Of a DNA stretch of 64,000 nt, positions 33,259 through 42,196 are shown in pieces. Origin of the DNA: a virus; the IMG/VR virus record IMGVR_UViG_3300033146_005596, positions 1 through 64,000 of that record. One strand, given 5' to 3'. A program made the translations under genes and the position numbers. A model generated the notes under the pieces. That model saw only the letters and a program-made list of their open reading frames with translations. It was not told the origin of the DNA and ran no database searches. The first letter of the stretch is position 1. Each line of letters begins with the position of its first letter.

Positions 33259-35192
33259 TGAATAATAAAGACCTTATAAAAACATTTGAGAATGTTTTGG
33301 ACAATAGAGATAATAGTGATAAAAGCAGAACAGCTATTAGTACCGCTTTAAAAAATATTATAGAATATTTATATCAAGATAAAGTAAACTATTTAAAATA
33401 TAAAGGGTTAAATACTGCTATAAATAACCTACAGGATATATTGTCAGTACAATATGATGAAAAACGGTCGTATTTAAATGAAATGTCGTTATTTGAGTAT
33501 GAAGTAGTAAGATATGAGCTAAACGATAGTGGGGAAGAAATTGAAGACCCAGCTCACCAGACTACAGTTAACTTTTTACCAGATGAAGCACCCAAAGATA
33601 TATTGAAGTGGCTGGACTTAAAATGTAGTATAGACAATGGTACCACATGGAAAACCAACTGGGACTATATGACTCTGAGGCTTGGTAGTAAAATATCATT
33701 TGAGCTGAATCCTAGTGATGAGATAGTTAATGTCAATAGCTATATATCAGCAAGTAGTAGTAATTTTTTAAATTTTGCTACATTCAAATCACCTGGATAT
33801 TGGGAGCATACATATAAGTCTGTTAAGAAAGATACTGATGACCCTCTTCCTGTATCAGCTGATTCATTAAAATCTTGGTACCCGTCTACTTTGAACGGAT
33901 ATATATATACTAGTATTGAAAAGAAACTTTTAACAAAGTATGATAGAGAAGAAAGAGAACAACATAAAGCTGAAAAAAGCGGAACATTAGCTCTTAATGA
34001 AGATACAGATGCAAAGCATACCTTTTTATTATTAACATTATTACTCAATGGTCTGCAATCAAGCTTAACTGTTGAAAGCTACACTGCAATAAGTGATGGG
34101 GATAACATTATTTCTGGTCTAAGCTTCCAAGATGAGTATATTGGGGTAATAGAAAAAGTATTACCTACATCAGAATACTATCTAGTTAGAAAAAATAGTA
34201 CTACTTATGAATATGTTTCTATGGGTGCTACCTCATGGAGTGCAGCAAATGCCCCAACCATATTGGACGGAGACGAGTTCAAACTCCACTATAGCCTACC
34301 AGTATATACTGAAGTTGGTGCTGCCTTTGAAAATCCTTTTAACCAGTTTTATAAGACTAAGCTAGAGAGCTTAAACTTTATAGAGTATGCAAATCTCCCT
34401 AGTTATTATCAGAGTAGAGAACCATCTGCGGAAACAAACTGGCTAGCATTAAAAAATACTAGTACTGGAAAATTTGAGATTAGTTTTAATACCTTATCTG
34501 CAGTTAGGAGTACTCAGCCAAACTTTATGAGCTATACTCAAATAGACAGTGTTTTAGGCTACATAAAATCTCAGGAAAAAGATAAACTATCAGACAACAT
34601 AGATGGTTCAGGTATGTACAAAAAAAGATTTGAACTTCTTTATTTACGATTGCACAAAACAGATGGGCTATACGCTAAAGCTGTAGCGGCTGAGATTGGG
34701 AAATACTCCATGACTTCTATGAACAACTTTTCTGAAGACTCTGACAGCATTTCCAAGCAGTATGAAACAGCCGTTAAACTATTTGATTATAGAGTGGATA
34801 ATAAAAAAGATACTTTTTTACTTGAGATGCTTGACTATGAAAAGTATTTAGACCCTAGTCTACCTCCAGAGGTACCAAAGTTTGTTGCTGGTAATAAATT
34901 TTATTTAATATATACTGATATATCTATGACCAAAAAAATAAAAGAGTTTTCTTTTTCAGACCTGATAATAAATACTAATATAGTATATGATACTCATGTT
35001 ATGGATATGAATTATAAAGAAAAGACCTATATTGATGGTATCATGGTACCAAATATGCGGCCTGCAAAATGCTATAGCTTAAAGCTCTTAGAGAATACTG
35101 AAGAAATTGCTCAAGACGAAGATGCAATTTTTGGTATTTTAGTTCCAGAGTCTAGTAGCTCTATTGTCGTACCGCCTAACCCTTGGGCATAA
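33258..35192 (+). CDS. baseplate/tail structural protein, 644 aa
   Basis: Not recognised. Helical first ~80 residues, then beta-rich segments with many Tyr/Ser/Asn (typical of receptor-proximal baseplate parts), ending in a Pro-rich VPPNPWA. Overlaps the upstream gene by TAATG; last gene of this tail block, followed by a hairpin. Confidence 0.6.
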   Translation: MNNKDLIKTFENVLDNRDNSDKSRTAISTALKNIIEYLYQDKVNYLKYKGLNTAINNLQDILSVQYDEKRSYLNEMSLFEYEVVRYELNDSGEEIEDPAHQTTVNFLPDEAPKDILKWLDLKCSIDNGTTWKTNWDYMTLRLGSKISFELNPSDEIVNVNSYISASSSNFLNFATFKSPGYWEHTYKSVKKDTDDPLPVSADSLKSWYPSTLNGYIYTSIEKKLLTKYDREEREQHKAEKSGTLALNEDTDAKHTFLLLTLLLNGLQSSLTVESYTAISDGDNIISGLSFQDEYIGVIEKVLPTSEYYLVRKNSTTYEYVSMGATSWSAANAPTILDGDEFKLHYSLPVYTEVGAAFENPFNQFYKTKLESLNFIEYANLPSYYQSREPSAETNWLALKNTSTGKFEISFNTLSAVRSTQPNFMSYTQIDSVLGYIKSQEKDKLSDNIDGSGMYKKRFELLYLRLHKTDGLYAKAVAAEIGKYSMTSMNNFSEDSDSISKQYETAVKLFDYRVDNKKDTFLLEMLDYEKYLDPSLPPEVPKFVAGNKFYLIYTDISMTKKIKEFSFSDLIINTNIVYDTHVMDMNYKEKTYIDGIMVPNMRPAKCYSLKLLENTEEIAQDEDAIFGILVPESSSSIVVPPNPWA

Positions 35193-35196
35193 AAAA

Positions 35197-35226
35197 TGTC
35201 AGCTAAACAAGGTAGAATAGCTGACA
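35197..35226. terminator. bidirectional hairpin between convergent units
   Basis: TGTCAGCTA/TAGCTGACA stem with a 12-nt loop. T-rich run (TTTTTT) on the minus side, weaker on the plus side. A second weaker hairpin (GCTAGCAA/TTGTTAGC) follows at about 35238. The remaining bases to 35445 hold no convincing gene, only short minus-strand open frames without starts. Confidence 0.65.
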
Positions 35227-35445
35227 TAAAATAGTTGAGCTAGCAATTGGATTGTTAGCTTTGTAAGGAGCATCATTCCAGCTCACTATTTTTAAAAAGT
35301 TCTTTTAGAATGCTACTTGTCATCTAATTTAAACAAATAAGCATACCTACTTTGCCAATATTATTATAGAATTCAATAAAAGGCCTATTACTCTCAAAGT
35401 TTTCAACTCTTGCATTTGATTTTCAAGAGGTTGAAATAGCATAAA

Positions 35446-36786
35446 TTACTCTTTTGGAATTATAAAAGATTTAACATTTTTTCCAACGATTTCTGGTAAT
35501 TTTTGAGTGCAAACTACTAATGCTTGTTTTTTATGATTTGAAAAATTCAGAGTATCAACATAACCATCAGATAGTAAGATGGTAGGATTCTTACTAAACT
35601 TTTCATTTACTAAATCAATGGCTGGTTGTAGGTTAGTACCTCCGCAGCCTTTCTGAGTTAATTTCTGAAGCTCTTTATAAGACTTAATAGTTTTTACTAA
35701 GTTTATATTAGAATCAATCATAATTAAGTTTATAGTAACCTCTTGTTTAAACAATATTCCTAAGACCTTCTCAAAATCTGAGTTCTTGCTAGAAAAAGCT
35801 CCACTCATTGAACCACTGCTGTCTACAATAGCGTTAATCATGTTACCTTCTTTTCTACGCCCCTTGAGCATAGGATTTCGTCTGTTATATCTTGCATAAG
35901 TACCAACCTGATGAGTACCTAAAAGTCCAGAAGCAGCTAATTTTATTTTTTTCAAGTAGTTCGTTTTAGTCTTATAAAGAGTATTTATAAGCTTTTCACT
36001 ATTTCCACTCAAAATACCTTTTAGTCTAGCTTCGTTTATTACTGACTTAACAAACTCTTCTTGAAAAGCTTCAGGAACTGTTGACTCAATATGCTCGTCA
36101 AAAGACTTAGGACTTTGCTTGGTACTACTACCATTTACCTTGCTACCTTTTTGGTCAGAGTCATTTCCAGACTGCCCTTCCTGGCTCTCATTACCTGAGC
36201 CCGAGCTAGAGCCCTTGCCAGAGCCCGAGCTAGAGCCCTTGCCAGAGCCCGAGCTAGAGCCCTTGCCAGAGCCCTTGCCATCTTTTGATGAAGAGCCTTT
36301 TCCTTTTTTTTCATCTTGAGAATTTTCTTCATTCCATTTATAAAGAGCCTCCAAGATTTCTAGTCCGTTATAATCTTTTGGAATTTCATAGATACTTTCT
36401 GAAGGTTTTTTTGTTTTATGAGAATAATCATTGATAATTGTAGTATTTATAATCATATCAGCAGCGATATTAGCTTTTTCATGGTCAAAGCCCATTCTAT
36501 TAGCCCTTGATATATGATTTGATATTAAATGCATCATCTCGTGAATAATTAAAAAGTTTACTTGCTCATCGTCTAAGCTATTAACAAACTCAGGATTATA
36601 AATAAATTGAGGGCCTTTCGGAGTAAAACATACTCCAGCAGTTTCAATTGACTTTGTACTTTGAAAGGTACATCTTATTAAAAATTCATAGAGAAAGGAA
36701 TTGTTTATAACTAGGAATTGCGCCGATTTTTCTAATTTTTCATTCCTTATAAAGTTTATAGGTATTATAGATTCATATTTAACCAT
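35446..36786 (-). CDS. metallopeptidase-like + VWA domain protein (MoxR partner), 446 aa
   Basis: The N-terminal domain has HEMMHLISNH at 82-91 (HExxH zinc-metallopeptidase motif). A low-complexity Gly/Ser/Lys linker follows, then a C-terminal VWA-like domain with the MIDAS motif DSSGSMSG. This DUF2201-type architecture commonly pairs with MoxR AAA+ ATPases; the phage's MoxR gene is at 10198-11250. The ATG at 36786 has AAGGAG seven bases upstream; an upstream in-frame start lies in the promoter. The linker is encoded by 24-bp tandem repeats. Role inferred: remodelling or processing of a host or phage complex early in infection. Confidence 0.85.
   Translation of the reverse strand: MVKYESIIPINFIRNEKLEKSAQFLVINNSFLYEFLIRCTFQSTKSIETAGVCFTPKGPQFIYNPEFVNSLDDEQVNFLIIHEMMHLISNHISRANRMGFDHEKANIAADMIINTTIINDYSHKTKKPSESIYEIPKDYNGLEILEALYKWNEENSQDEKKGKGSSSKDGKGSGKGSSSGSGKGSSSGSGKGSSSGSGNESQEGQSGNDSDQKGSKVNGSSTKQSPKSFDEHIESTVPEAFQEEFVKSVINEARLKGILSGNSEKLINTLYKTKTNYLKKIKLAASGLLGTHQVGTYARYNRRNPMLKGRRKEGNMINAIVDSSGSMSGAFSSKNSDFEKVLGILFKQEVTINLIMIDSNINLVKTIKSYKELQKLTQKGCGGTNLQPAIDLVNEKFSKNPTILLSDGYVDTLNFSNHKKQALVVCTQKLPEIVGKNVKSFIIPKE
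36197..36268. repeat. three perfect 24-bp tandem repeats
   Basis: Each unit begins GAGCCCGAGCTAGAGCCC and encodes SSSGSGKG on the minus strand. G+C is far above the surrounding sequence. A half unit follows to 36280. Confidence 0.9.
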
Positions 36787-36806
36787 TTTTAGCTCCTTAC
36801 ATATAT

Positions 36807-36837
36807 AATATAACAAAGTTTTAATATAGTGCGTAAA
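36807..36837 (-). promoter_or_regulatory. early promoter P7 (VWA protein)
   Basis: Minus strand TTTACG, 19 bp, TATATT; same class as the MoxR gene promoter. Confidence 0.7.
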
Positions 36838-36857
36838 TAACTTAAAAATATTTTATA

Positions 36858-36869
36858 ACTAATTAAATA
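36858..36869 (+). promoter_or_regulatory. late-type promoter (acidic repeat protein)
   Basis: ACTAATTAAATA, followed by AGAGGTAAG and the ATG. Confidence 0.5.
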
Positions 36870-36884
36870 AAGAGGTAAGTAGTA

Positions 36885-37784
36885 ATGACGACAGAAAAGA
36901 TGTTAAAAACTTATAGTTCTGAACTTGATAATAAACGAGTAAGAGAAACAACCATAAGTAATAATTTTACAGCAGATGACTCAATTTGGAATGACCCTAA
37001 AGTACTTCGGAGCAAAGCAGTTAAAAGCATTGTTACTAAGATTTATTTAGATCAGTTTAGAGATGAAACACAAGACCCTGAACAGGACTCTTTTGCAGAG
37101 TTAATGCACCATTATACTACAAGTGAACTAATTGGTTATTTATATGATGCTAACATAGCTGATGCTTTAGATACGCCTGAATTAAATAGAGCTGTTGAAA
37201 AAGCTCTTAGCACTAAAAACTTTTATGGAGAGGCAAGAATGAATAGTAGAAATTTAAGAGAGTCAATCACTGGAAATCCAGAGGATTATGATGAGTGGGG
37301 TTTTGATGATGAAGGCTTTGATGCTGAAGGCTTTGATGAAGAGGGTTTTGATGAGTATGGCTATGATTCTGATGGCTATGATTCTGATGGATTCGATGTA
37401 AACGATGAAAGCCGTTGGGATAAAGAAGATAGTGGGCCTTTTAATGAGTCAGTTAATATGTCAGACTTTAGCAATGTAGATGCTGATGACTGGGATGTTG
37501 TACCACAGGATTTAGACGAGCTAGAATATATTACTTACGAGGATGAGGAAGACTTTGAGGACGACTTTGAGGACGAGGACGAGTGGGAAGTAAATGAACA
37601 GAATGAATATATAAATATGCGAGACCTAGAAGATACTGGTTTTGATTCTGATGGTTATGACCTTGCTGGCTATAACGCAGAGGGGTATGATAGAGCTGGG
37701 TACCATATTGATGATGCAGACATTGATAGAATTGAAGATGAGTATTATAATGACATAGAAGGTTTAGAGGATTATGATAACTAA
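36885..37784 (+). CDS. acidic GFD/GYD-repeat protein, 299 aa
   Basis: The N-terminal ~110 residues are helical. From ~140 to the end there are two blocks of five-residue repeats of the form G(F/Y)DxxG (GFDEEGFDEYGYDSDGYDSD and GFDSDGYDLAGYNAEGYD), separated by a strongly acidic stretch (EDEEDFEDDFEDEDEW). DNA-mimic, Ca-binding or scaffold roles are all possible; none is shown. Late-type promoter; overlaps the next gene by 11 bases, so the two are probably co-translated. Confidence 0.75.
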   Translation: MTTEKMLKTYSSELDNKRVRETTISNNFTADDSIWNDPKVLRSKAVKSIVTKIYLDQFRDETQDPEQDSFAELMHHYTTSELIGYLYDANIADALDTPELNRAVEKALSTKNFYGEARMNSRNLRESITGNPEDYDEWGFDDEGFDAEGFDEEGFDEYGYDSDGYDSDGFDVNDESRWDKEDSGPFNESVNMSDFSNVDADDWDVVPQDLDELEYITYEDEEDFEDDFEDEDEWEVNEQNEYINMRDLEDTGFDSDGYDLAGYNAEGYDRAGYHIDDADIDRIEDEYYNDIEGLEDYDN

Positions 37785-38292
37785 AATTAAATTTACAGAA
37801 GATTTCAGAATTCCCGGCACCAATGTTTTAATTGAGGCTGGGGATATTATTCAGGTTCAAGAAGCTGGAGAGTCAGAGTCTCTTAAAGATGAGCTTAGAG
37901 ATGGTTGGGCTAAACTATATAAAAGAGTTGCGTCTAGAAATGTTAGTATAAGGGGCAAGTACGGAAATATTAAAAGTATTGATGAGTTGGCAGGCTTAAG
38001 CGTGAGGGTACTAAAAAATCTTAATGTAGTAATTACATCAGTAAGTCATTATGATGGATTGGACTATTTTAATAAGTATTCAGCTAATAGACAAATACAT
38101 TTCGAAGTAGTGCCTAGTAAAAAACATTTATTAGTCCTAGGCTTAGAACAAAATGATTTAAGTAAGTATAGCATTTTAGAAATGGCTGATTTTATTGAAA
38201 GACTTTTTAAAGAAGTTGATACTAAAAAAACTGATGCCTATGAAGCGAAGTATAAAAATATTGGTAAACCGCTATATACCAAAGTTAAATAA
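37774..38292 (+). CDS. FRIPGTN-LIE module protein, 172 aa
   Basis: Not recognised beyond residues 9-27, DFRIPGTNVLIEAGDIIQV, the module shared with proteins at 8686 and 23633. The rest is mixed alpha/beta with a basic patch (KRVASRNVSIRGKYGN). The start lies in the end of the acidic repeat gene, and a terminator follows. Partner of the acidic protein by operon structure. Confidence 0.7.
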   Translation: MITKIKFTEDFRIPGTNVLIEAGDIIQVQEAGESESLKDELRDGWAKLYKRVASRNVSIRGKYGNIKSIDELAGLSVRVLKNLNVVITSVSHYDGLDYFNKYSANRQIHFEVVPSKKHLLVLGLEQNDLSKYSILEMADFIERLFKEVDTKKTDAYEAKYKNIGKPLYTKVK

Positions 38293-38296
38293 AAAT

Positions 38297-38326
38297 AAAT
38301 GGTACCAAACTTAATTGGTACCATTT
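38297..38326. terminator. bidirectional terminator
   Basis: AAATGGTACCAA/TTGGTACCATTT stem with a 6-nt loop and T-rich flanks on both strands, between convergent 37774 and recA genes. Contains two TGGTACCA octamers. Confidence 0.85.
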
Positions 38327-38334
38327 TTTATTTG

Positions 38335-39372
38335 TTACTCTTCAATAACTTCTTTTTTTGCATTTTCAAAGTTAGCTTCATCAATTTTATTTGCTTTTAA
38401 AAAAGACTCATTTACTGTATTTTTTGCCTGTTCAAACAATTCAGGATTATCTGTTAAAAACGCTTTTACCCCATTTATACCTTGAACATTCATATCCCAG
38501 TCTTCATTTTTAAACCAAGCTCCACCCTGTTTAATGACTCCTGCATCTTTCATGAAGTTTACATACTCATCATCAAAATCAAATCCAGTCTCAAAGTTGT
38601 TGGTCATTTCCCCAGTTCTATAAGGAATTCCAGTCTTAGATTTTACATTTCTTACAACCATTGTGACCGCAACTGGAACACCCTTTTCTTTAATTGTTTC
38701 TTTTTTTCTAATTAGAAAAACATTAGAGGCGTAGTAAGGTAAAGCATGCCCTCCAACTTTCCAGTGAGTATCTCCTCCATATAAGCTCATGTTAGCTCTT
38801 AGCTGATTTATAAAAATAGCTGGTGTATCTGTCTTTGACAACCAAGGATTTAAAATTTTCAGGCCTTCAGACATTATCTTGCTCGTGGAACCGAATGAAG
38901 CCTTAAACATATCTTGGATATTTCCTTTAGTTGCAGTGACCGCAACTGAATCCCAAATTATTAAGCCTATCTGTTCTGTTTTAACTAGCTCCACAGCCAT
39001 ATCAAAAGCGTCTTCTCCTGATACAGGCCTTAATAATATAAACTTACCATTTTCTGGTGAGGTATCCAGTCCCAAGACCCTTGCATGTTCTGCATCAAAA
39101 GCATGTTCCATATCTAAAAATACAACAACATTTTTATTTGGCTTTTTCTGAATATCAGCAGCTATTAAAGTTGCTGTTGTTGTTTTACCTCCGGACTCTT
39201 GACCTGCTAAAATTGTTATTCTCCCATCTGGTAAACCACCAGAAAATAAATAATTCATAGTAGGGCTTGTTAATGTAAACTTTTTAATGGTACTCTCACC
39301 TTCACTTAACTCAACCAAATCACCTGGATAATCTTTTTGTATACTTTTTAAAACACTTGCTAAACTACTCAT
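38335..39372 (-). CDS. recA: RecA/UvsX-type recombinase, 345 aa
   Basis: Strand-exchange protein for recombination-dependent replication and repair. Walker A GQESGGKTT at 57-65 (GPESSGKT in RecA), Walker B LIIWDSVAV near 140, FINQLR (ATP-sensing Gln), and a DNA-binding loop region GGHALPYYAS. Typical RecA length. The ATG at 39372 has AGGAGA nine bases upstream; the frame is open to 39465 but those codons overlap the dUTPase gene. Works with the SbcCD-like pair and SNF2 helicase. Confidence 0.95.
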   Translation of the reverse strand: MSSLASVLKSIQKDYPGDLVELSEGESTIKKFTLTSPTMNYLFSGGLPDGRITILAGQESGGKTTTATLIAADIQKKPNKNVVVFLDMEHAFDAEHARVLGLDTSPENGKFILLRPVSGEDAFDMAVELVKTEQIGLIIWDSVAVTATKGNIQDMFKASFGSTSKIMSEGLKILNPWLSKTDTPAIFINQLRANMSLYGGDTHWKVGGHALPYYASNVFLIRKKETIKEKGVPVAVTMVVRNVKSKTGIPYRTGEMTNNFETGFDFDDEYVNFMKDAGVIKQGGAWFKNEDWDMNVQGINGVKAFLTDNPELFEQAKNTVNESFLKANKIDEANFENAKKEVIEE

Positions 39373-39373
39373 T

Positions 39374-39880
39374 TTATTTGTCTCCTGTACTTCCAAAACC
39401 ACCAGTACCTCTAGTGCTTTTATTCTTTGTTCCTTCACTGTGTAATTCAGTGAAATACTTTTCATTTATTTCTTCTGGTATATTGTATAGAACTGGTACC
39501 AAAATAAATTGTGCTACTTTTTGGTCTGAGTTTATAACAACCATTTTATTACTTGTATTTATAAGAGATAAATGTATCTCCCCTTGATAGTCTTCATCAA
39601 CTACACAAGCACCCATTACTAGGCCCAACTTTGTTGCTATACCAGATTTATTAAAAGCTGTAAGCATAGTTCCATGTGGTAGTACTGATTTTATTCCAGA
39701 AGGTAATAAAACGCGACCCTGAGGCTGTATCATTATTGTGTCGTCGTACACTATAAAACCCTTACCTGCTACGTCTTTAAGGTAGCATTCACTTAGTTTA
39801 GGTACAAAAAAATCAATACCTGCTGATAATAATGTACCTCTTTCTGGACTTTTCACATCTCTCATTTTAACAAATTTCAT
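39374..39880 (-). CDS. dut: dUTPase (trimeric dut type), 168 aa
   Basis: Hydrolyses dUTP to dUMP. All five motifs are present: SAGIDFF near 20, NKSGIA, GACVVDEDYQGEI with the catalytic Asp, KVAQFILVP, and C-terminal RGTGGFGSTG. Slightly long because of an insertion after motif 1. Its stop is just before the recA start and its 5' end overlaps the winged-helix gene by 14 bases. Presence argues for normal thymine DNA rather than uracil DNA. Confidence 0.95.
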   Translation of the reverse strand: MKFVKMRDVKSPERGTLLSAGIDFFVPKLSECYLKDVAGKGFIVYDDTIMIQPQGRVLLPSGIKSVLPHGTMLTAFNKSGIATKLGLVMGACVVDEDYQGEIHLSLINTSNKMVVINSDQKVAQFILVPVLYNIPEEINEKYFTELHSEGTKNKSTRGTGGFGSTGDK

Positions 39881-40628
39881 TTTCTTGTATCTCCTTTAAT
39901 CTTTGCATTTGTTTATCAAACTCTAAATATTTAACTAGTAGCTCTTCTGTAGAGTATAGCTTTGTGTGGTCTGGCATCTTTAAATAACTCTTAAAAATCA
40001 TTAAGTTATCAATACCATCTTTTGAGACAACATTTCCAAAATTTGTAACCCCTAAGGTTTTTACCTTGTAAAATGAACTCCTGTTTAGTATCACGGAAGC
40101 ACCAAAAACTTGCTTAAAAGTATAGAATATCTTAAAAATAGCATTTTTATTCTTTAGTTTATCAGCTTCTGCATCAAATCTTACCTTATTGTCTTCAGCA
40201 ATTGCTTCTTCTAACTCTTGGAAAAAATCCTTGGACTTCTTTCTTTTAGGTTCCATAAACTCTTTCATCTCAGCTTGTTTTAACTTATAGCTATCAATAT
40301 CTTTCTTGAGTAATTCTAAAGCAGGAATATTAAACTTCATAAACTTTTTAGCTGGCCAACCACGTAGGGCTGTTTGTACAAGTCCTAAGTCCTCAAACTC
40401 CTCAAGATATTTCTTCTGTTGGTGGTAGCTTAAGAAAAGCTCACCCTTAATAGCTTCAGCAGTTATATAAAAATAACCATCTTCTAAATAGCCGGACTTT
40501 GCATAGTACTCATAGTTATTTATGAGAAAACTAAAGAAAACAGCCCGGTTTGCATCCTTAAAAAACCTAATTAAGTCCTTATTAACAATCAAGTAGTTAT
40601 TCGTTGAAAATGCTTCTATAACTCCCAT
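39867..40628 (-). CDS. winged-helix replication-type protein, 253 aa
   Basis: Residues ~45-100 (YFYITAEAIKGELFLSYHQQKKYLEEFEDLGLVQTALRGWP) have the shape of a winged helix like the N-terminal domains of phage replisome organisers/DnaD-type proteins. The rest is helical and Lys-rich. It lies in the operon with clamp loader, dUTPase and RecA. An origin-binding or helicase-recruiting role is inferred from this. Confidence 0.6.
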   Translation of the reverse strand: MGVIEAFSTNNYLIVNKDLIRFFKDANRAVFFSFLINNYEYYAKSGYLEDGYFYITAEAIKGELFLSYHQQKKYLEEFEDLGLVQTALRGWPAKKFMKFNIPALELLKKDIDSYKLKQAEMKEFMEPKRKKSKDFFQELEEAIAEDNKVRFDAEADKLKNKNAIFKIFYTFKQVFGASVILNRSSFYKVKTLGVTNFGNVVSKDGIDNLMIFKSYLKMPDHTKLYSTEELLVKYLEFDKQMQRLKEIQENEIC

Positions 40629-40630
40629 AC

Positions 40631-40933
40631 TTAAAACAACTCCTCACTTAGTACTGTTAAAAACTCTTCTTTAGTCTTTGAACGATTAACTTTCTTTTTT
40701 AGCTTGAGGTATCTAGGCATCAATTCTTTTGGAATACTCCCAATGTGAATGGTCCCAAAAAATATATTAACCATTTGCTCTAATGAGAAAGATTTGTATG
40801 CTGTATCATGAAATATTTTACTAAATAAATATTCAATAATTTTTTTGAGATATGTAGCTCGGCTAATCTCCTCTTCCCTCTCGTGAATAACCTTCAAGTC
40901 ATCAATGGTTATAATCTTAATCTTTTCGCCCAT
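40631..40933 (-). CDS. hypothetical protein in clamp-loader operon, 100 aa
   Basis: Not recognised. Starts five bases after the clamp-loader gene stop with AAAGGAG. Helical, basic C-terminus (RYLKLKKKVNRSKTKEEF). The position could suggest a small clamp-loader accessory subunit, but there is no sequence support. Confidence 0.65.
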   Translation of the reverse strand: MGEKIKIITIDDLKVIHEREEEISRATYLKKIIEYLFSKIFHDTAYKSFSLEQMVNIFFGTIHIGSIPKELMPRYLKLKKKVNRSKTKEEFLTVLSEELF

Positions 40934-40937
40934 GCTC

Positions 40938-42113
40938 TTATGCTCCTTTTACTTGTCGTGTGGGTATATTTCTAGTTGGGATAATATCCTCAACAGTTGT
41001 TAATGGAACCAACTCATTTGAAAATGTTGGCATTTTGTTTGACTCATCTATAAATGAGCACAAAATTAAAATAGCCTCAGATTTGTTCAGATAAGGTACT
41101 CTTGCTTTTTCAATTTCTCTGAAAGTTGCAATCAGGGGAATAAAGTTTTTGTGAGTAGCAATCTCAACAGTAAGTGGTTGTACATTATCATTAAGGTCTG
41201 GAAAGCAACGGTACTGATAAGCTTCACCTAGAATATATAGACCTAGCTTATGAAAATCATTATGATTTATTTTAGAGTATTCAGTAATAAAATCCTGTTC
41301 TTTGTTCAATAACTGAATTAGCATCTTTGCAGTACTTTCCTCTGATACTATTCCAAGATTAGATAACAATGTTTTTGTATCGTAATACTCACCTGATATT
41401 GCCCGCTCTAAAAGCTGAACAGCAGTTCTTGGAATTCCTTCTGATGCGGAAGCTAATATTTTAAGCCCCTCAAATCTAAAGTCCTTTGGTAATTTGTCCC
41501 AAAGGCCTTCAATGTCCAAAGACCTTTTTAATAGACGCATTATATCAGAAGTTTTTAGAGGGTTAAAATAAAATGTTTGGCATCTTGATTTTATAGACGG
41601 TGGAACTCCAGATTTATCCATTGATAATAAAATCCAGTAAACATTTTTCTTTGGCTTTTCTAAAATCTTATGGAAGGCTGCTTTTGCACTTGCAGACAAC
41701 TGGTCAATCTCCTCAATAATGTAAACCTTTGCTTTATCAAGCATAGGTGAAGCATCTATTAAAGATGTGAAATCCACAATATCTGATTTAGAGCCTATTT
41801 GACTTCCATCTAGCATTTGTGTATCTCGTGTAAAAGTCTCATTTACAATTGATTTACAAGCTGGGCATTTACCGCAGGGAACTATATCATCTCCTGATGT
41901 ATCTAGGTCTGTGCATTGCACTATTTGAGCAATAATCTGAGCAGCAGTAGATTTACCAGTACCATAAGTACCTTGAAGTAGCATAACCTGTGGTAAGCCT
42001 TTATCCTTTTTGATTCGTTTAGACATTTCATTTTTTAGAGACTCCGCACCTTGAATCTCACCTAATGTTCTTGGCCTATGTTTTATAGACCATTGCAAAT
42101 TACTCTTTTTCAT
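40938..42113 (-). CDS. DnaX-like clamp loader ATPase, 391 aa
   Basis: Walker A GTYGTGKST at 48-56, a zinc site in CGKCPACK (with an earlier Cys) as in DnaX/gamma, Walker B VYIIEEID, sensor 1 and arginine-finger SRC (KSRCQTF). AAA+ plus C-terminal collar domain, no tau extension. Loads a sliding clamp not found in this window. The middle promoter at 42127-42139 and an imperfect 11-bp hairpin covering the ribosome site precede it. Confidence 0.9.
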   Translation of the reverse strand: MKKSNLQWSIKHRPRTLGEIQGAESLKNEMSKRIKKDKGLPQVMLLQGTYGTGKSTAAQIIAQIVQCTDLDTSGDDIVPCGKCPACKSIVNETFTRDTQMLDGSQIGSKSDIVDFTSLIDASPMLDKAKVYIIEEIDQLSASAKAAFHKILEKPKKNVYWILLSMDKSGVPPSIKSRCQTFYFNPLKTSDIMRLLKRSLDIEGLWDKLPKDFRFEGLKILASASEGIPRTAVQLLERAISGEYYDTKTLLSNLGIVSEESTAKMLIQLLNKEQDFITEYSKINHNDFHKLGLYILGEAYQYRCFPDLNDNVQPLTVEIATHKNFIPLIATFREIEKARVPYLNKSEAILILCSFIDESNKMPTFSNELVPLTTVEDIIPTRNIPTRQVKGA

Positions 42114-42114
42114 C

Positions 42115-42145
42115 TTATCTCCTATGTTATTATAATAAGGGATAA
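42115..42145 (-). promoter_or_regulatory. middle promoter with ribosome-site-pairing hairpin (clamp loader)
   Basis: On the minus strand TTATCCCTTAT can pair with ATAGGAGATAA (10 of 11 positions, one G-U). Promoter core CTTATTATAATAA at 42139-42127. Confidence 0.55.
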
Positions 42146-42196
42146 ATCAAGATTTTTAGTTTATCTAGAAAATTATTTTTGAAATTGAAAAGTAGT

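Noticed and set aside
35227-35445. Possible small minus-strand gene after the VWA protein
   Set aside because: The only ATG frame is 31 codons without ribosome site, and the better-looking frame lacks a start.
36119-36332. Plus-strand PELEPLPEP-like and minus-strand ARALARA-like repeats
   Set aside because: Alternate frames of the 24-bp repeats that encode the Gly/Ser linker of the VWA protein.
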